Positions 1 through 9,646 of a stretch of 64,000 nucleotides of DNA are shown here, in pieces. The position numbers and the translations under genes are program-made. The notes beneath the pieces are model-generated. The model did no database searches and had not been told where the DNA came from. It was given only the letters and a program-made list of their open reading frames with translations. Positions within the stretch are counted from its first letter, which is position 1. Each line of letters starts with the position of its first letter. The stretch is from Sandaracinaceae bacterium (GTDB taxonomy: Bacteria; Myxococcota_A; Polyangia; Polyangiales; Sandaracinaceae). The DNA is taken from positions 62,001 to 126,000 of the forward strand of contig JACKEC010000024.1 of NCBI GenBank assembly GCA_020633195.1. The letters are read 5' to 3'.

Positions 1-2
1 CC

Positions 3-206
3 CACTTCGGCGCGTTCGTGGACCTCGGCGTCCACCAGGACGGCCTCGTCCACGTCAGCGAGCTCGCCGACCGGTTCGTCGCCGATCCGCGCGAGGTGGT
101 GAAGGTCGGCGACCGGCTGCGGGTGCGGGTGATGGGCGTGGACCGCGGGCGCAAGCGCATCAGCCTCAGCGCGAAGAGGGCCCGCGTCGGTCAGGTACCC
201 CAGTAG
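3..206 (+). CDS. S1 RNA-binding domain, C-terminal end of a Tex-like protein (partial)
   Basis: The window opens inside this gene; frame 3 is open from the first codon and ends with TAG at 204-206. The visible 67 residues form one S1 (OB-fold) domain: GAFVDLG, then DGLVHVSEL, a basic/valine stretch (VVKVGDRLRVRVMGVD) and the closing KRISLSAK. This order is typical of the S1 domain that ends Tex/YhgF-type transcription accessory proteins, but ribosomal protein S1 or a PNPase end cannot be excluded from one domain. The short tail after the domain fits Tex best. The last 16 bp overlap the convergent lipoprotein gene. Confidence 0.75.
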   Translation, partial: HFGAFVDLGVHQDGLVHVSELADRFVADPREVVKVGDRLRVRVMGVDRGRKRISLSAKRARVGQVPQ

Positions 207-727
207 AGCTGGAGGTAGACCGGCAGGGCGAAGAGCGCGCGGCCGTCCCCCGCGCCGAAGACGCCCTCGACGCGCAGCCCGAGCCCGAGGATCAGCGCCT
301 CGCGGTCTCCGTCGGTGTGGATGATGAAGTTGGAGCCCGGCGTGAAGATGTTTTGCAGCGCGTAGCCCGCCGCGAGCTCGACGCCGAAGTTGCCCGACCC
401 GCTCGACCCGGCCGGGAGCCCGACGGAGCCGCGGCCGCCGCCGAAGATCCCGGCGTAGAGCGCGAACGAGTCGTCGCCCACGCTGGTGAGGCTGAAGCCG
501 CCGCCCCCCCCGACCGTGACCTGCTCGCCGGGGACGTCGTAGTAGCCGACGTTGACGTAGGGATCGACGGTCAGCGCCCAGTCGCGGTCGCCGGGGCCGA
601 AGCCGCCGCTGACGCGAGCTTCGAAGCCGACGCGCCCCGCCGTGTCGAGGGTCGGAGCGAGGCTGAGGCGGGCGTTGATCCCGCAGCCCGCGAGGAGGAT
701 CGAGAGAGCGGCGAGGGCGGCGCGCAC
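191..727 (-). CDS. Beta-rich outer-membrane lipoprotein, unknown function
   Basis: About 178 residues. A short signal (RAALAALSILLAGC) ends in a lipobox, so the product is probably a lipoprotein. The mature part alternates polar and hydrophobic residues with many Gly and aromatic residues (for example DPYVNVGYY and YLQLYWGT at the C-terminus), as in small beta-barrel or beta-sandwich envelope proteins. I place the start at GTG 727, which gives a normal-length signal peptide. The longer alternative (GTG at 832) adds an Arg/Pro-rich leader and would overlap the upstream gene by 38 bp without a clear ribosome site. The stop lies inside the end of the convergent S1-domain gene. No specific function is recognised. 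Confidence 0.6.
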   Translation of the reverse strand: MRAALAALSILLAGCGINARLSLAPTLDTAGRVGFEARVSGGFGPGDRDWALTVDPYVNVGYYDVPGEQVTVGGGGGFSLTSVGDDSFALYAGIFGGGRGSVGLPAGSSGSGNFGVELAAGYALQNIFTPGSNFIIHTDGDREALILGLGLRVEGVFGAGDGRALFALPVYLQLYWGT

Positions 728-794
728 GGCTCCCGCGATGGTGCCACGAAGCGGGGAGGGCCTTCGTGGGGTTTTGGCTCCCTCGGCGAGCCCG

Positions 795-1640
795 TCAGCG
801 ATCCGGATCGGCGAGGACCGCGAAGTCCTCACCGCCGAAGCCGGCCTCGATGGCCGCGTCCATCGAGCGCGCGACCGCGGGCAGCACGCTGAGCGCGTCG
901 GGGTCTTTGGCGGTCTCGAGCATCAGGCGCACGTCCTTGCGCGCCATGCGCATCGTGAAGCCCACCGGCTGGTGCGCCGCTGCGAGCGCGCGTCGGCCCA
1001 TGCCCGACGCGGTCGGCGAGAACTGATCGAAGAGCGCGAGGACCTCGTCGGTCGAGACGCCCGACGCCGCGCCCATGCGGAACAGGTCGCCCATCGCCGC
1101 CGTGAGCATGATCAGCAGGCCGTTCCCCGTGATCTTGATCTTGGCGGCCTTGTCCGGCTCCTCGCCGAGGTAGAGCACCTTCCCCGTCATCGTCTCGAGC
1201 GCGGGTCGCAGGGCCGCCTCGTCGGCGCTCGGTCCGCTGAGCAGCATCAGGCCGGTCGCCTCGAGCGAGTTCTTCGGCCCCATGAACACGGGGGCGTGGA
1301 TGTAGCGCACGCCGTCGGCGCGCAGGCGCTCGAAGCGGGCGGCGACCCCGGCGGGGAGGTTGGTGCTGTGATCGACGATCCACGCGCCGTCGCCGAGCCC
1401 CGGCCGCAGCGCCTCGATCACCTCGTCGACGGCCGCGTCCTCGGCGAGCACGAGGTGCACGCGCGCCGCGCCGCGGACCGCCTCCTCGGGCGTCGCGGCG
1501 GCGACCGCGCCGCGCTCGACGAGCGGCTCGCACCGGCTCGCGGTGCGGTTCCAGACGCGCACCGAGTGTCCCTTCGATCGCAGGTTCTCAGCGAACCCAC
1601 GCCCCAGCAGCCCGAGCCCGAGCACGGCGATGGTATCCAT
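795..1640 (-). CDS. NAD(P)-dependent 3-hydroxyisobutyrate dehydrogenase-family oxidoreductase
   Basis: 281 residues, the usual family length. The N-terminus has the Rossmann motif GLGLLGRGFAENL followed by RVWNRT, the pattern for NADP binding in beta-hydroxyacid dehydrogenases. The middle carries HAPVFMGP and GLMLLSGP, equivalent to the substrate-loop motif of this family. AAKIKITGN supplies the conserved catalytic Lys and the Asn of the all-helical C-terminal domain. Members reduce or oxidise small beta-hydroxy acids or semialdehydes (3-hydroxyisobutyrate, tartronate semialdehyde, succinic semialdehyde); the exact substrate cannot be read from sequence. ATG start at 1640. It lies alone, upstream of the lipoprotein gene on the same strand. 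Confidence 0.85.
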   Translation of the reverse strand: MDTIAVLGLGLLGRGFAENLRSKGHSVRVWNRTASRCEPLVERGAVAAATPEEAVRGAARVHLVLAEDAAVDEVIEALRPGLGDGAWIVDHSTNLPAGVAARFERLRADGVRYIHAPVFMGPKNSLEATGLMLLSGPSADEAALRPALETMTGKVLYLGEEPDKAAKIKITGNGLLIMLTAAMGDLFRMGAASGVSTDEVLALFDQFSPTASGMGRRALAAAHQPVGFTMRMARKDVRLMLETAKDPDALSVLPAVARSMDAAIEAGFGGEDFAVLADPDR

Positions 1641-1699
1641 GCGCGGACTATAGGGCGGGCCAGGCCGCGGACGGCACCCCCCGAGCGGTGGAAACCTGC

Positions 1700-1865
1700 T
1701 GGGGATTGAGTCCGACGACGCGAAGCGTCGGAGGATCTCAGTGGGGAGCGCGAGGGGCTTGCCCCTCGCCGGAGAGAAATCGCCGGAGGCGATTTATCGA
1801 CAGACCTTGAGGGCTCGACCCTACGGGCGTGGGGGGCGCCCCACGGAGCGCGGGGCCGTGGTGCG
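1700..1865. repeat. Cluster of consecutive intergenic hairpins
   Basis: The 267-bp gap between the dehydrogenase and the peptidase gene contains several adjacent inverted repeats: CCGACG...CGTCGG (about 1712-1731), GCGAGGGG-CTTG-CCCCTCGC (about 1748-1767), AAATCGCC-GGA-GGCGATTT (about 1778-1796) and a GGGGCGCCCC-centred palindrome (about 1829-1844). The arms are unrelated in sequence but evenly spaced. No open frame with coding character is present. It could be a structured RNA, a compound terminator or a decayed repetitive element. Confidence 0.6.
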
Positions 1866-1907
1866 CGCGGCGTGGGTTGGCGTCGTCCTTGCGAAAGGGC
1901 GGGCGCG

Positions 1908-2753
1908 ATGCGTTGGCAAGACGGTAGGCGGAGCGACAACGTCGAGGATCGGCGAGGGCAGAAGGGCGGGCGCGGGCTCAAGGTCGGCGGCGCGGCCGGG
2001 GTGGTGATCGTGCTCGGGGTGGTGGTGTTCGGCGTGGCCACGGGGACGGATGTCTCGGGGCTGCTCGACGCGCTCGCGGGCCCCGCCGGATCGGGTGGGG
2101 CGACGTCCCCCGCCGACGACGCGCGGGCCGAGTTCATCTCGGTGGTGCTCGCCGACACGGAGGACACGTGGGGCCCGATCTTCCAGGCCCGCGGTCAGAC
2201 GTACACGCCCCCTCGGCTCGTGCTGTTCCGGGACCGCGTGGACTCCGCGTGCGGGATGCAGTCCGCGGCGACGGGGCCGTTCTACTGCCCCGGCGATCGT
2301 CAGGCGTACGTCGATCTGTCGTTCTTCGACGAGCTCGATCAGCGCTTCGGCGCGCCCGGCGACTTCGCGCAGGCGTACGTGCTCGCCCACGAGATCGGCC
2401 ACCACGTGCAGACGCTCACGGGGGTCTCGGCCCAGATGCACGCGCTCGAGCGCGGGCGAAGCGAGGCGGAGCGCAACGAGCTCTCCGTGCGACAGGAGCT
2501 GCAAGCGGACTGCTACGCGGGCGTCTGGGGTCACCACGCGAACCGACGCGACCTGCTCGAGGCGGGCGACGTCGAGGAGGGCCTCCGCGCGGCGGCGGCG
2601 ATCGGTGACGACACGCTGCAGCGCGGCGCCGGCCGCACGGTGACCCCCGAGTCGTTCACGCATGGGACGTCGGCGCAGCGCACCCGCTGGTTCCGCGTCG
2701 GCTTCGACTCCGGCGACATGAGCCGCTGCGACACGCTCGGCGCGGCGCTCTGA
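1908..2753 (+). CDS. YpfJ-type neutral zinc metallopeptidase, membrane-anchored
   Basis: 281 residues. The N-terminus (MRWQDGRRSDNVEDRRG) is the signature start of the YpfJ/KPN_02809 family and is followed by one membrane segment (VGGAAGVVIVLGVVVFGVA). The catalytic motif HEIGHHVQ lies in YVLAHEIGHHVQTLTG, and ELQADCYAGVW follows about 40 residues later, supplying the further conserved acidic residues. The peptidase domain should face the periplasm. ATG 1908 was chosen because the family begins at this exact motif; the 12 codons upstream are not conserved. No substrate is established for the family. It is monocistronic, downstream of the hairpin cluster. Confidence 0.9.
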   Translation: MRWQDGRRSDNVEDRRGQKGGRGLKVGGAAGVVIVLGVVVFGVATGTDVSGLLDALAGPAGSGGATSPADDARAEFISVVLADTEDTWGPIFQARGQTYTPPRLVLFRDRVDSACGMQSAATGPFYCPGDRQAYVDLSFFDELDQRFGAPGDFAQAYVLAHEIGHHVQTLTGVSAQMHALERGRSEAERNELSVRQELQADCYAGVWGHHANRRDLLEAGDVEEGLRAAAAIGDDTLQRGAGRTVTPESFTHGTSAQRTRWFRVGFDSGDMSRCDTLGAAL

Positions 2754-2797
2754 GCGACTGGGCTCGCTCAGAGCGGGCGGCGCATTCCGCGGGCTCG

Positions 2798-3766
2798 GTG
2801 TCTGTGGTACGCACGAGCGTCGTGCTCCGCTGGCTCGCGCTCGCGTCTCTGTTCGTCACTCTGGCGGTGGCCCCGCGGGCGTATGCCCAGGCCGACGAGG
2901 CGGGGGAGGCGTCGGGCGCGGATTCGGATGCTGGCGACGCGGATTCGGACGCGGCTGATGCGGACGCGGATGTGGATGCGGACGCGGATGCGGATGCGGA
3001 TGCGGACGCCGGCGCAGACACGGACTCGGATGCGGGCACGGGCACGGGCACGGGCACGGGCACGGGCACGGGCACGGGCACGGGCACGGGCACGGATGCG
3101 GGCACCGACGCGGACTCGGATGCGGACTCAGCTTCGGGCACGGGCACGGGCACGGGCACGGGCACGGAGTCGAGGGCAGACGCGTCCTCGGACGCGTCTG
3201 ACCTCGACGAGTGGGGGCTCCCTCCCGTCGAAGAGGAGCCCGCTTCGCCGCCTCCCCCTTACGGCGTCCGCCTCGGCACCGAGGTGCTCGGGTCGGTCCT
3301 CGGCGCCCTCGCGTTCGGCGCGGTGGGCTTCGGCGTCGGCGTCGCGTCGGCGGGGGCGGATCAGACCCGAGACGTCGGCCGGCCGATCGACGAGACGCTG
3401 CTCGGAGGGCTGCTCGGCGCGGGGATCGGGTGGCCCATCGGCGCCGCGTTCGGCACCTGGCTGGCGGGCGAGAACAACGGCGGCACCGGCGAGGCGGCGG
3501 GGCCGATCCTCGGGACGCTGTTCGGGGCCGGCGTCGGCGTGGGGCTCGGAGCGATCCTCGGGCTCGCGACGGAGGACCTCGACGTCGGGCTCGGCGTCGG
3601 CGGCACCGTCGGCGCGCTCGGCGCGCTGCTCGGTGCCGTACTCGGCTACGAGCTCTCCTCGGGGCCGCACCCCGAGCCGGCCGACGCCGCGAGCTCGGCG
3701 CGCTGGGCCCCCTTCGTCGCACCGGGGCGCGACGGGCTCACGCTCGGAGCCGCTGGCGTCTTCTGA
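2798..3766 (+). CDS. Exported glycine-zipper protein with hexanucleotide-repeat low-complexity region
   Basis: 322 residues. A signal peptide (VLRWLALASLFVTLAVAPRAYAQA) is followed by an extreme low-complexity region, first Asp/Ala (ADADAD) and then Gly/Thr (GTGTGT), encoded by perfect hexamer repeats. From about residue 165 the protein becomes strongly hydrophobic and glycine-rich (EVLGSVLGALAFGAVGFGVGV, GAGIGWPIGAAFG, GAGVGVGLGAILGL), resembling glycine-zipper membrane segments that pack helices together. It is likely an outer-envelope protein whose repeat region acts as a flexible spacer. GTG at 2798 and 2804 are both possible starts. Function is unknown. Confidence 0.7.
   Translation: MSVVRTSVVLRWLALASLFVTLAVAPRAYAQADEAGEASGADSDAGDADSDAADADADVDADADADADADAGADTDSDAGTGTGTGTGTGTGTGTGTGTDAGTDADSDADSASGTGTGTGTGTESRADASSDASDLDEWGLPPVEEEPASPPPPYGVRLGTEVLGSVLGALAFGAVGFGVGVASAGADQTRDVGRPIDETLLGGLLGAGIGWPIGAAFGTWLAGENNGGTGEAAGPILGTLFGAGVGVGLGAILGLATEDLDVGLGVGGTVGALGALLGAVLGYELSSGPHPEPADAASSARWAPFVAPGRDGLTLGAAGVF
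2920..3170 (+). repeat. Intragenic hexanucleotide tandem repeats
   Basis: Two kinds of 6-bp unit occur in the coding strand. From about 2920 to 3030 there are GCGGAT/GCGGAC units encoding Ala-Asp, and from about 3035 to 3094 and again 3136 to 3166 there are near-perfect GGCACG units encoding Gly-Thr. Because the unit is a multiple of three, slippage would change spacer length without shifting frame. Confidence 0.9.
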
Positions 3767-3786
3767 AATGCGGTACAAAGGCTCCC

Positions 3787-4431
3787 ATGTCCGGGGAGCC
3801 CGCGTTCATCGGAGTGCTCCGCGAGTCGGTCGAGGCGGAGGTGACGTCGTCGGTCGCTTCCGCCGCGCTGTTCGCGGCGCTCTCGGCGTGGGGCCCCCGC
3901 GTGCCGTCCACGTTCTTCGAGGTCGTCGATCTCGTCCGCGGGCCGCTGCGCGCCGAGCTCGCGCGGCGCCTCGGGGACGCGCGCGCGGCCGAGATCGAGA
4001 AGCGCATCGAGCAGCGCCTGCGCCTCGCCGAGATGCCCACGGGGACGGTCAGCGCGGCGCCGCGGGAGCCCTTCGCGGACGCCCCGACCCACTCGATGCC
4101 GCGCGCGTCGGGGCCCGTGTCGGTGCAGGTCCTCGCGGGCAGCCCGGTGCTCGAGACCCTCGTCGTGTCGGCCCTCGGGCCGCGCCGCGTCGAGCTCTCC
4201 GACGCGCCCGACATGCTGATCCTGGACGCGAGCGACGCGCCCGCGTCGTGGGGCGCCGACCTCGAGCTGCGCGCCCACGCCGCGCCGACGATCTGCGTGT
4301 ACGGCTCGGACCTGCCCGAGGGCCAGGCCGCGGCCAAGCGGCTCACCTCCGCGAACGTCGCGTTCCTCGGCTTCGAGGTGGAGCACGGCGTCGCGCCCAT
4401 CCTCGATCTGATCCGGTCGCGCGCCGAATGA
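3787..4431 (+). CDS. Unknown protein, first gene of the TetR-ABC operon
   Basis: 214 residues. ATG 3787 is preceded by AAAGG at suitable spacing. The first half is helical and charged (EIEKRIEQRLRLAE). The C-terminal ~100 residues look like an alpha/beta domain with hydrophobic strands ending in polar turns (SVQVLAGS, DMLILDASD, TICVYGSD, VAFLGFEV) and a final helix, which resembles a receiver or pseudo-receiver fold; this is a visual impression, not a family match. The stop overlaps the next start (ATGA at 4428-4431), so it is translationally coupled to the TetR gene. Confidence 0.65.
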   Translation: MSGEPAFIGVLRESVEAEVTSSVASAALFAALSAWGPRVPSTFFEVVDLVRGPLRAELARRLGDARAAEIEKRIEQRLRLAEMPTGTVSAAPREPFADAPTHSMPRASGPVSVQVLAGSPVLETLVVSALGPRRVELSDAPDMLILDASDAPASWGADLELRAHAAPTICVYGSDLPEGQAAAKRLTSANVAFLGFEVEHGVAPILDLIRSRAE

Positions 4432-5021
4432 GCCGCAAGACCAAGCAGGAGCGTCGGCGCGAGCTGCTCGACGCGGCCCGGGACGCGTTCGTGGTGAAGG
4501 GCTTCGCCGCCGCCACCGTGGACGACATCGTCGCGAACGCCGACGTCGCGCGGGGGACCTTCTACCTCTACTTCTCCGACAAGCGCGCCGTCTTCGAAGC
4601 GCTCGTCGACGAGTTCCTGGCCCGCATCGAGGCCTGCGTGAAGAGCATCGATCTGAGCCACCCGGACCCCCCGGTCGTGCAGCTCAACGCCAACATCCGT
4701 CGGATCGTGGAGCTCGCGCTCGCCGAGCCCGCCATCGTGAAGCTCGCGCTCCACGACGCGACGGGGCTCGACCCCGAGCTCGACGAGAAGCTGCACGGCT
4801 TCTACGAGGGCCTGCGCGACCTGATCGACGAGAGCCTCGGGCAGGGCCAGGCGCTCGGGATGGTCCGCGCGGGGGACCGCCGCGTCATGGTCGCGATCGG
4901 GCTCGGGGGCCTCAAGGAGGTCCTCGTGGACGCGGTCGCGGGCCACGTGGAGCGCGACGCGAACGCCATCACCGAAGAGATCATGCGCTTCCTCGCGGGC
5001 GGCCTGCTCGCGCGGGGCTGA
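4428..5021 (+). CDS. TetR/AcrR-family transcriptional regulator
   Basis: 197 residues. The N-terminus is a standard TetR helix-turn-helix: RRRELLDAARDAFVVKGF, then ATVDDIVANADVARGTFYLYF, with the YLYF-DK start of helix 4. The C-terminal ligand domain (about residues 70-197) is not specific enough to predict an inducer. It sits directly before the ABC genes (7-bp gap) and overlaps the upstream gene by 4 bp, so it most likely regulates this operon and is part of it. Confidence 0.92.
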   Translation: MSRKTKQERRRELLDAARDAFVVKGFAAATVDDIVANADVARGTFYLYFSDKRAVFEALVDEFLARIEACVKSIDLSHPDPPVVQLNANIRRIVELALAEPAIVKLALHDATGLDPELDEKLHGFYEGLRDLIDESLGQGQALGMVRAGDRRVMVAIGLGGLKEVLVDAVAGHVERDANAITEEIMRFLAGGLLARG

Positions 5022-5028
5022 GGCCGAC

Positions 5029-5882
<854 letters not shown>

Positions 5883-5886
<4 letters not shown>

Positions 5887-7721
5887 GGCGCCTGGGGGGC
5901 CTCCTCCTCAAGGAGCTCTGGCAGCACGGCGGCGTCCTCCTCCTGCTCGCGGCGTTCGTCGCGGCCGTGCAAGGTATCTTGCTCCTCGGCTCCGCGGTCG
6001 GCCCGCGCACGATCACGATGCTGGAGGCCCACGCGACCTTCACGCGCGTCTTCCTGCCGCTGCTCGGGATCGCGCTCGGGCACCGGCTCGTCGTGCGCGA
6101 GTACCACGCGCACACGCAGCGCTTCCTCGAGGCGCTCCCGCTGTACCGCGGTGAGGTCCTCGTGACCAAGCTCGGCCTCGGCCTCTTCGTGCTCGCCGGC
6201 GCGGTGACCGTGTCGCTCGCCTTCGCCGCCGCGATCGCGCTCGTGAAGGAGCCGCTCACCTGGCACTGGCTCACGCTGATCTTCGTCCGCACGCAGGTGT
6301 TCGCGCTGACGCTCTGGAGCGTCTTGTTCACGATGGGCCTGCTCGGCCGCTGGCGCATCCCCGTGTACCTCGCGATGGGGCTCGTGCTGGTGTTCCTCGA
6401 TCAGGGCACCGACTTCGAGGTCGCGCGGTTCGGCCCGTTCGGCCTCGTCTCGGAGCGCCTGATCCTCGAGCGCCACGCGGCGCCCTGGGCCGAGCTCGGG
6501 ACGTCGCTCGCGATCGCCGCGATCGCGCTCGGGCTCGGGGTCGCGCTCGCGCTGCTCGACGAGGGATCCGTCGCCGAGTCGCTGGCCAAGCCGATGAGCC
6601 GGCGGGAGCGCGTCGCGGTCGGGGTGGTCCTCTGCTTCGCGCTGATCGCGTGGGACGTCGTCGACCCCAAGCACGACAAGGCGCCCTTCGACTTCGAGGG
6701 CGACGCGGTCGTCCGGCGCGAGGGGCTCGCGGTGCTCTACCTCGACGAGGCGAACCGCGGCGACGCGGAGGCCCTCGCCGACGCGATCGCTGCCGACCTC
6801 GCCCGCGCGCACGACGCGCTCGGGTACGAGGAGCCGTTCGGTCCCGTGCACGTCGCGTTGCGGACCACGCTCGAAGCCGACGGGTACGAGGAGGTCGAGC
6901 TCGAGGGCGAGGACGACGGCCTGCTGGTCCGCGCGGGCTTCTCCGACCCCGCGTTCGACGCGCGGGCGTTCCGCGCGTGGGTCCTCGAGCGCGCGATCGA
7001 GCGCGCCACCGACGGCCGCGCCGCGTTCGAGCCCAACGCCTGGGTGCGCACCGGGGCGGCGGCCCTCCTGGTCTACGGCGACGAGGCGCCCGACCCGGGG
7101 CTCGCCGCGTTCTGGGCGCGTCACCGGCGGCCTCGCTACGCCGCGCTCGAGCGCTTCTGGCGCACGGAGGAGCGCTTCGGCCCCGAGGTGGCGTCGGCGG
7201 TCGCGACGAGCGCGGCGTTCGCGTTCGTCTCCGTCGAGGGCGAGCCGGCGTGGCGCGCGTTCGCGTCGGAGGTCCTCGCGCCGCCCGCGCCGGGGGTCTT
7301 CGCGATGGCCGGCCCGAGCCCGCGCGAGCGCTTCGAGGCCGCGACCGACGCGGCGGCGTTCGAGGCGCGCTGGGCGGCGTCGCTCCGGACCGCGTCCTCG
7401 GGCGTGCCGCGCGCCACGGCCTCGCTCTCGATCGAGCCCGAGGAGGGGCTGCTCCGGTCGGTTCGCTGGGGCGTGCGCTTCCGAGGCGCGCCGCCGCCCG
7501 ACGCGTTCTGCGCGCTCCTGCACGCGCCGCTCGGCCCGTTCGACGAGGTCGTGACGCCGAGTGACCTGTCGCGCGAGGAGGTCCCGTGCGCCGAGCTCGG
7601 CGAGGCGGGCTCGCGGCTGGTGGGCCGCTACTCGGCGGCGGACCGCGTGCTGCTCGCGATCGAGCTCGAGGTGCCGGCCGGCCGGGTGCGGCTGCTCGCC
7701 GAGCGACGGGAGCTCGACTGA
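5883..7721 (+). CDS. ABC-2 permease fused to a degenerate peptidase-like extracytoplasmic domain
   Basis: 612 residues, GTG start overlapping the ATPase stop. The first ~260 residues contain about six membrane segments (GGVLLLLAAFVAAVQGILLL, LFVLAGAVTVSLAFAAAIAL, VYLAMGLVLVFLDQG and others) and the RxYHAHTQRFLEALPL cytoplasmic segment typical of ABC-2 permeases. A further hydrophobic helix (VAVGVVLCFALIAWDVV) leads into a ~300-residue soluble region. That region parallels the peptidase domain of the next gene, but the zinc motif is absent: where the partner has AHETVH and EGSAEH, this protein has ordinary residues (VLERAIERA, RTGAAALL). It is probably a catalytically dead relative forming a heterodimer with the next permease. 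Confidence 0.8.
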
Positions 7722-9640
7722 TGCGCGCGCTCTACCTCAAGGAGCTCCGCAGCCTGTGGCCCTTCCTGGTGCTCACGTCGCTCTTGATGAGCGGCGACCT
7801 GATCCACCGCCCGTTCATGGAGCGCCTCGACGAGCAGACCTGGGAGGGCATCGCGTCCTACCTGCGCGCCGGCGAGGACGGGACCTTCGGCTGGGTCTTC
7901 GCGATCCTCGCGGTGTGCATCGCGTACGCCGCGTTCCCACGCGAGCACGACGAGGGGACGATCCGGTTCCTCCACTCGCTGCCGGTCCGGCGGCCGCTCA
8001 TCTTCGTCGCCAAGGTCGCGGCGGGGCTCACCATCGTGTGGACGGGGGTGGGGCTCCTGCTCCTGACCGACACCGCGCAGAGCGTCTGGAACACGTCGTC
8101 GTTCGAAGGGGGGCACTGGCGCGCGGACATCGCGCTCACCCACGTCGCGATGCAGGTCGCGTTCGGCTTCATCGCCTACGCGCACGGCCTCCTCGGGTCG
8201 GTGCTGCGGCGCTTCGGGATCCTCCCCTACGCGCTGGTGCTCGTGGTCGCCTCGATCCTGAAAGACGTCTTCCCCCCGGCCGCGTGGATCGACCCGACCG
8301 AGCTGCTCGTCGCGCGCTACGAGGGGTCGCACCTCGTGATCGCGTGGGGCCCGTGGATCGCGCACGGGTTCGTGGCGCTCGTCGCCCTGGCGACGGCCTA
8401 CGCGGCGTGGATGGGCCCCGCGGATCGGATCGGGGCAGGCCTCGGCCGGGCCGGCGCGACCCTGGCGGGCAAGCTCGCGTTCGGCTGCGGGACGGCGCTC
8501 GCGGGGGTCGGCGTGCTCGCGCTCTCGGCGCTGGTGTCGAGCATCGGGCCGAGCGACGAGCCCATCGAGCCGACCGACGAGCCCGTCGAGGTCGCCTCGA
8601 TCGACACGCGGCAGGCGCGGACGGCGCGCTACGAGGTGACCTATCCGGCCAACCTCGAGGCCCGCGCGAGCGCGCTGATCGAGCACATCGACGCGATCCA
8701 CGCGGGCGTGCAGCGCGAGCTCGGCGCGGACGTGGGGCCGGTGCTCGTCGCGGATCTCACCGAGACCAGCTCCGAGCACCTCGGGATCGCCTCCTGGACG
8801 CACCTGCGCGTCGGGCTCGTCGGCGAGCGCGACGTGGTGCGGCTCCATCACACGTTCGCGCACGAGACCGTGCACGCGTTCCAGCACCGGCTCAGCGATC
8901 TGCGGCAGGGCGACGCCGAGCGGGCGACGCACTTCTTCGCCGAGGGCTCCGCCGAGCACGTCGCTTTCCGCGTCGCGCCCAACGGCCCGGCGCACCGGCA
9001 GGCGAGGGCGGTGGCGGCGGCGACGTGGGCGCGGCACCGGATGAGCAGCGACGACCTGATCGACGAGCGCGCGCTCCGGCGACGGTTCGACACCTCGCTC
9101 GTGTACTCGCTCGGCGACCGCTGGTCCGCGGCGCTCGCGAGCACGTGCGGGGACGCCGCGATCGGCGACGCGCTACGAGCGATGGCCCGCGAGGGCGCCC
9201 CCCGCGACCTGGCCCCGCGCGCGTTCTGGGAGGACACCCTGCGAGCCATCGGCTGCGACCTCGAGTCGGTCGACGCGGCCTTCGACGCGCTGATGGACGC
9301 CGACGCGGAGGAGCTCACCGACGTCATCGACGGCCTCCCGCGCCTCGGCGGCGGCGTGGCCGGCCGCGACGGCGCGACCGTCCGCGTGGTCGCGCTCCTC
9401 GACCGCGACGTCGACCCGTCCATGACCTTCTTCGTCCGCCTCCGCTCGGACCCCGACTCGGAGGACACCGAGACGATCACCGTCCGCGGCCAGCGCGACC
9501 CCGACGCGCCTCGCCGCGTCGTGCACCGCGTGTCGCGCGCCCTGATCCCGTCCTCGCGCTTCCAGCTCCAGCTCTGCGCCCTCGACGACCCGCGCGGCTG
9601 GCCGTTCTGCGAGACCTGGCAGTGGGCCTCCGTGCCCTGA
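7721..9640 (+). CDS. ABC-2 permease fused to a gluzincin-type metallopeptidase domain
   Basis: 639 residues; its ATG shares one base with the upstream TGA. The N-terminus (MRALYLKELRSLWPFLVL) is a permease start and about six membrane segments follow up to residue ~285, with REHDEGTIRFLHSLPVRRP matching the cytoplasmic loop of the partner. The C-terminal ~330 residues carry AHETVHAFQH (HExxH zinc site) and, about 30 residues later, FFAEGSAEHVAF, the second Glu expected in MA-like gluzincins. The domain therefore looks catalytically competent and should lie outside the cytoplasmic membrane. Permease-M1-like peptidase fusions are known in other bacteria; the substrate here is unknown. Confidence 0.85.
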   Translation: MRALYLKELRSLWPFLVLTSLLMSGDLIHRPFMERLDEQTWEGIASYLRAGEDGTFGWVFAILAVCIAYAAFPREHDEGTIRFLHSLPVRRPLIFVAKVAAGLTIVWTGVGLLLLTDTAQSVWNTSSFEGGHWRADIALTHVAMQVAFGFIAYAHGLLGSVLRRFGILPYALVLVVASILKDVFPPAAWIDPTELLVARYEGSHLVIAWGPWIAHGFVALVALATAYAAWMGPADRIGAGLGRAGATLAGKLAFGCGTALAGVGVLALSALVSSIGPSDEPIEPTDEPVEVASIDTRQARTARYEVTYPANLEARASALIEHIDAIHAGVQRELGADVGPVLVADLTETSSEHLGIASWTHLRVGLVGERDVVRLHHTFAHETVHAFQHRLSDLRQGDAERATHFFAEGSAEHVAFRVAPNGPAHRQARAVAAATWARHRMSSDDLIDERALRRRFDTSLVYSLGDRWSAALASTCGDAAIGDALRAMAREGAPRDLAPRAFWEDTLRAIGCDLESVDAAFDALMDADAEELTDVIDGLPRLGGGVAGRDGATVRVVALLDRDVDPSMTFFVRLRSDPDSEDTETITVRGQRDPDAPRRVVHRVSRALIPSSRFQLQLCALDDPRGWPFCETWQWASVP

Positions 9641-9646
9641 GCGCAG

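Noticed and set aside
728..832. Longer N-terminus for the beta-rich lipoprotein
   Set aside because: The extension is Arg/Pro-rich, overlaps the upstream gene by 38 bp and lacks a ribosome site; the GTG at 727 gives a normal lipoprotein signal.
3035..3166. Possible CRISPR-like array
   Set aside because: The repeat is a simple 6-bp coding unit without spacers.
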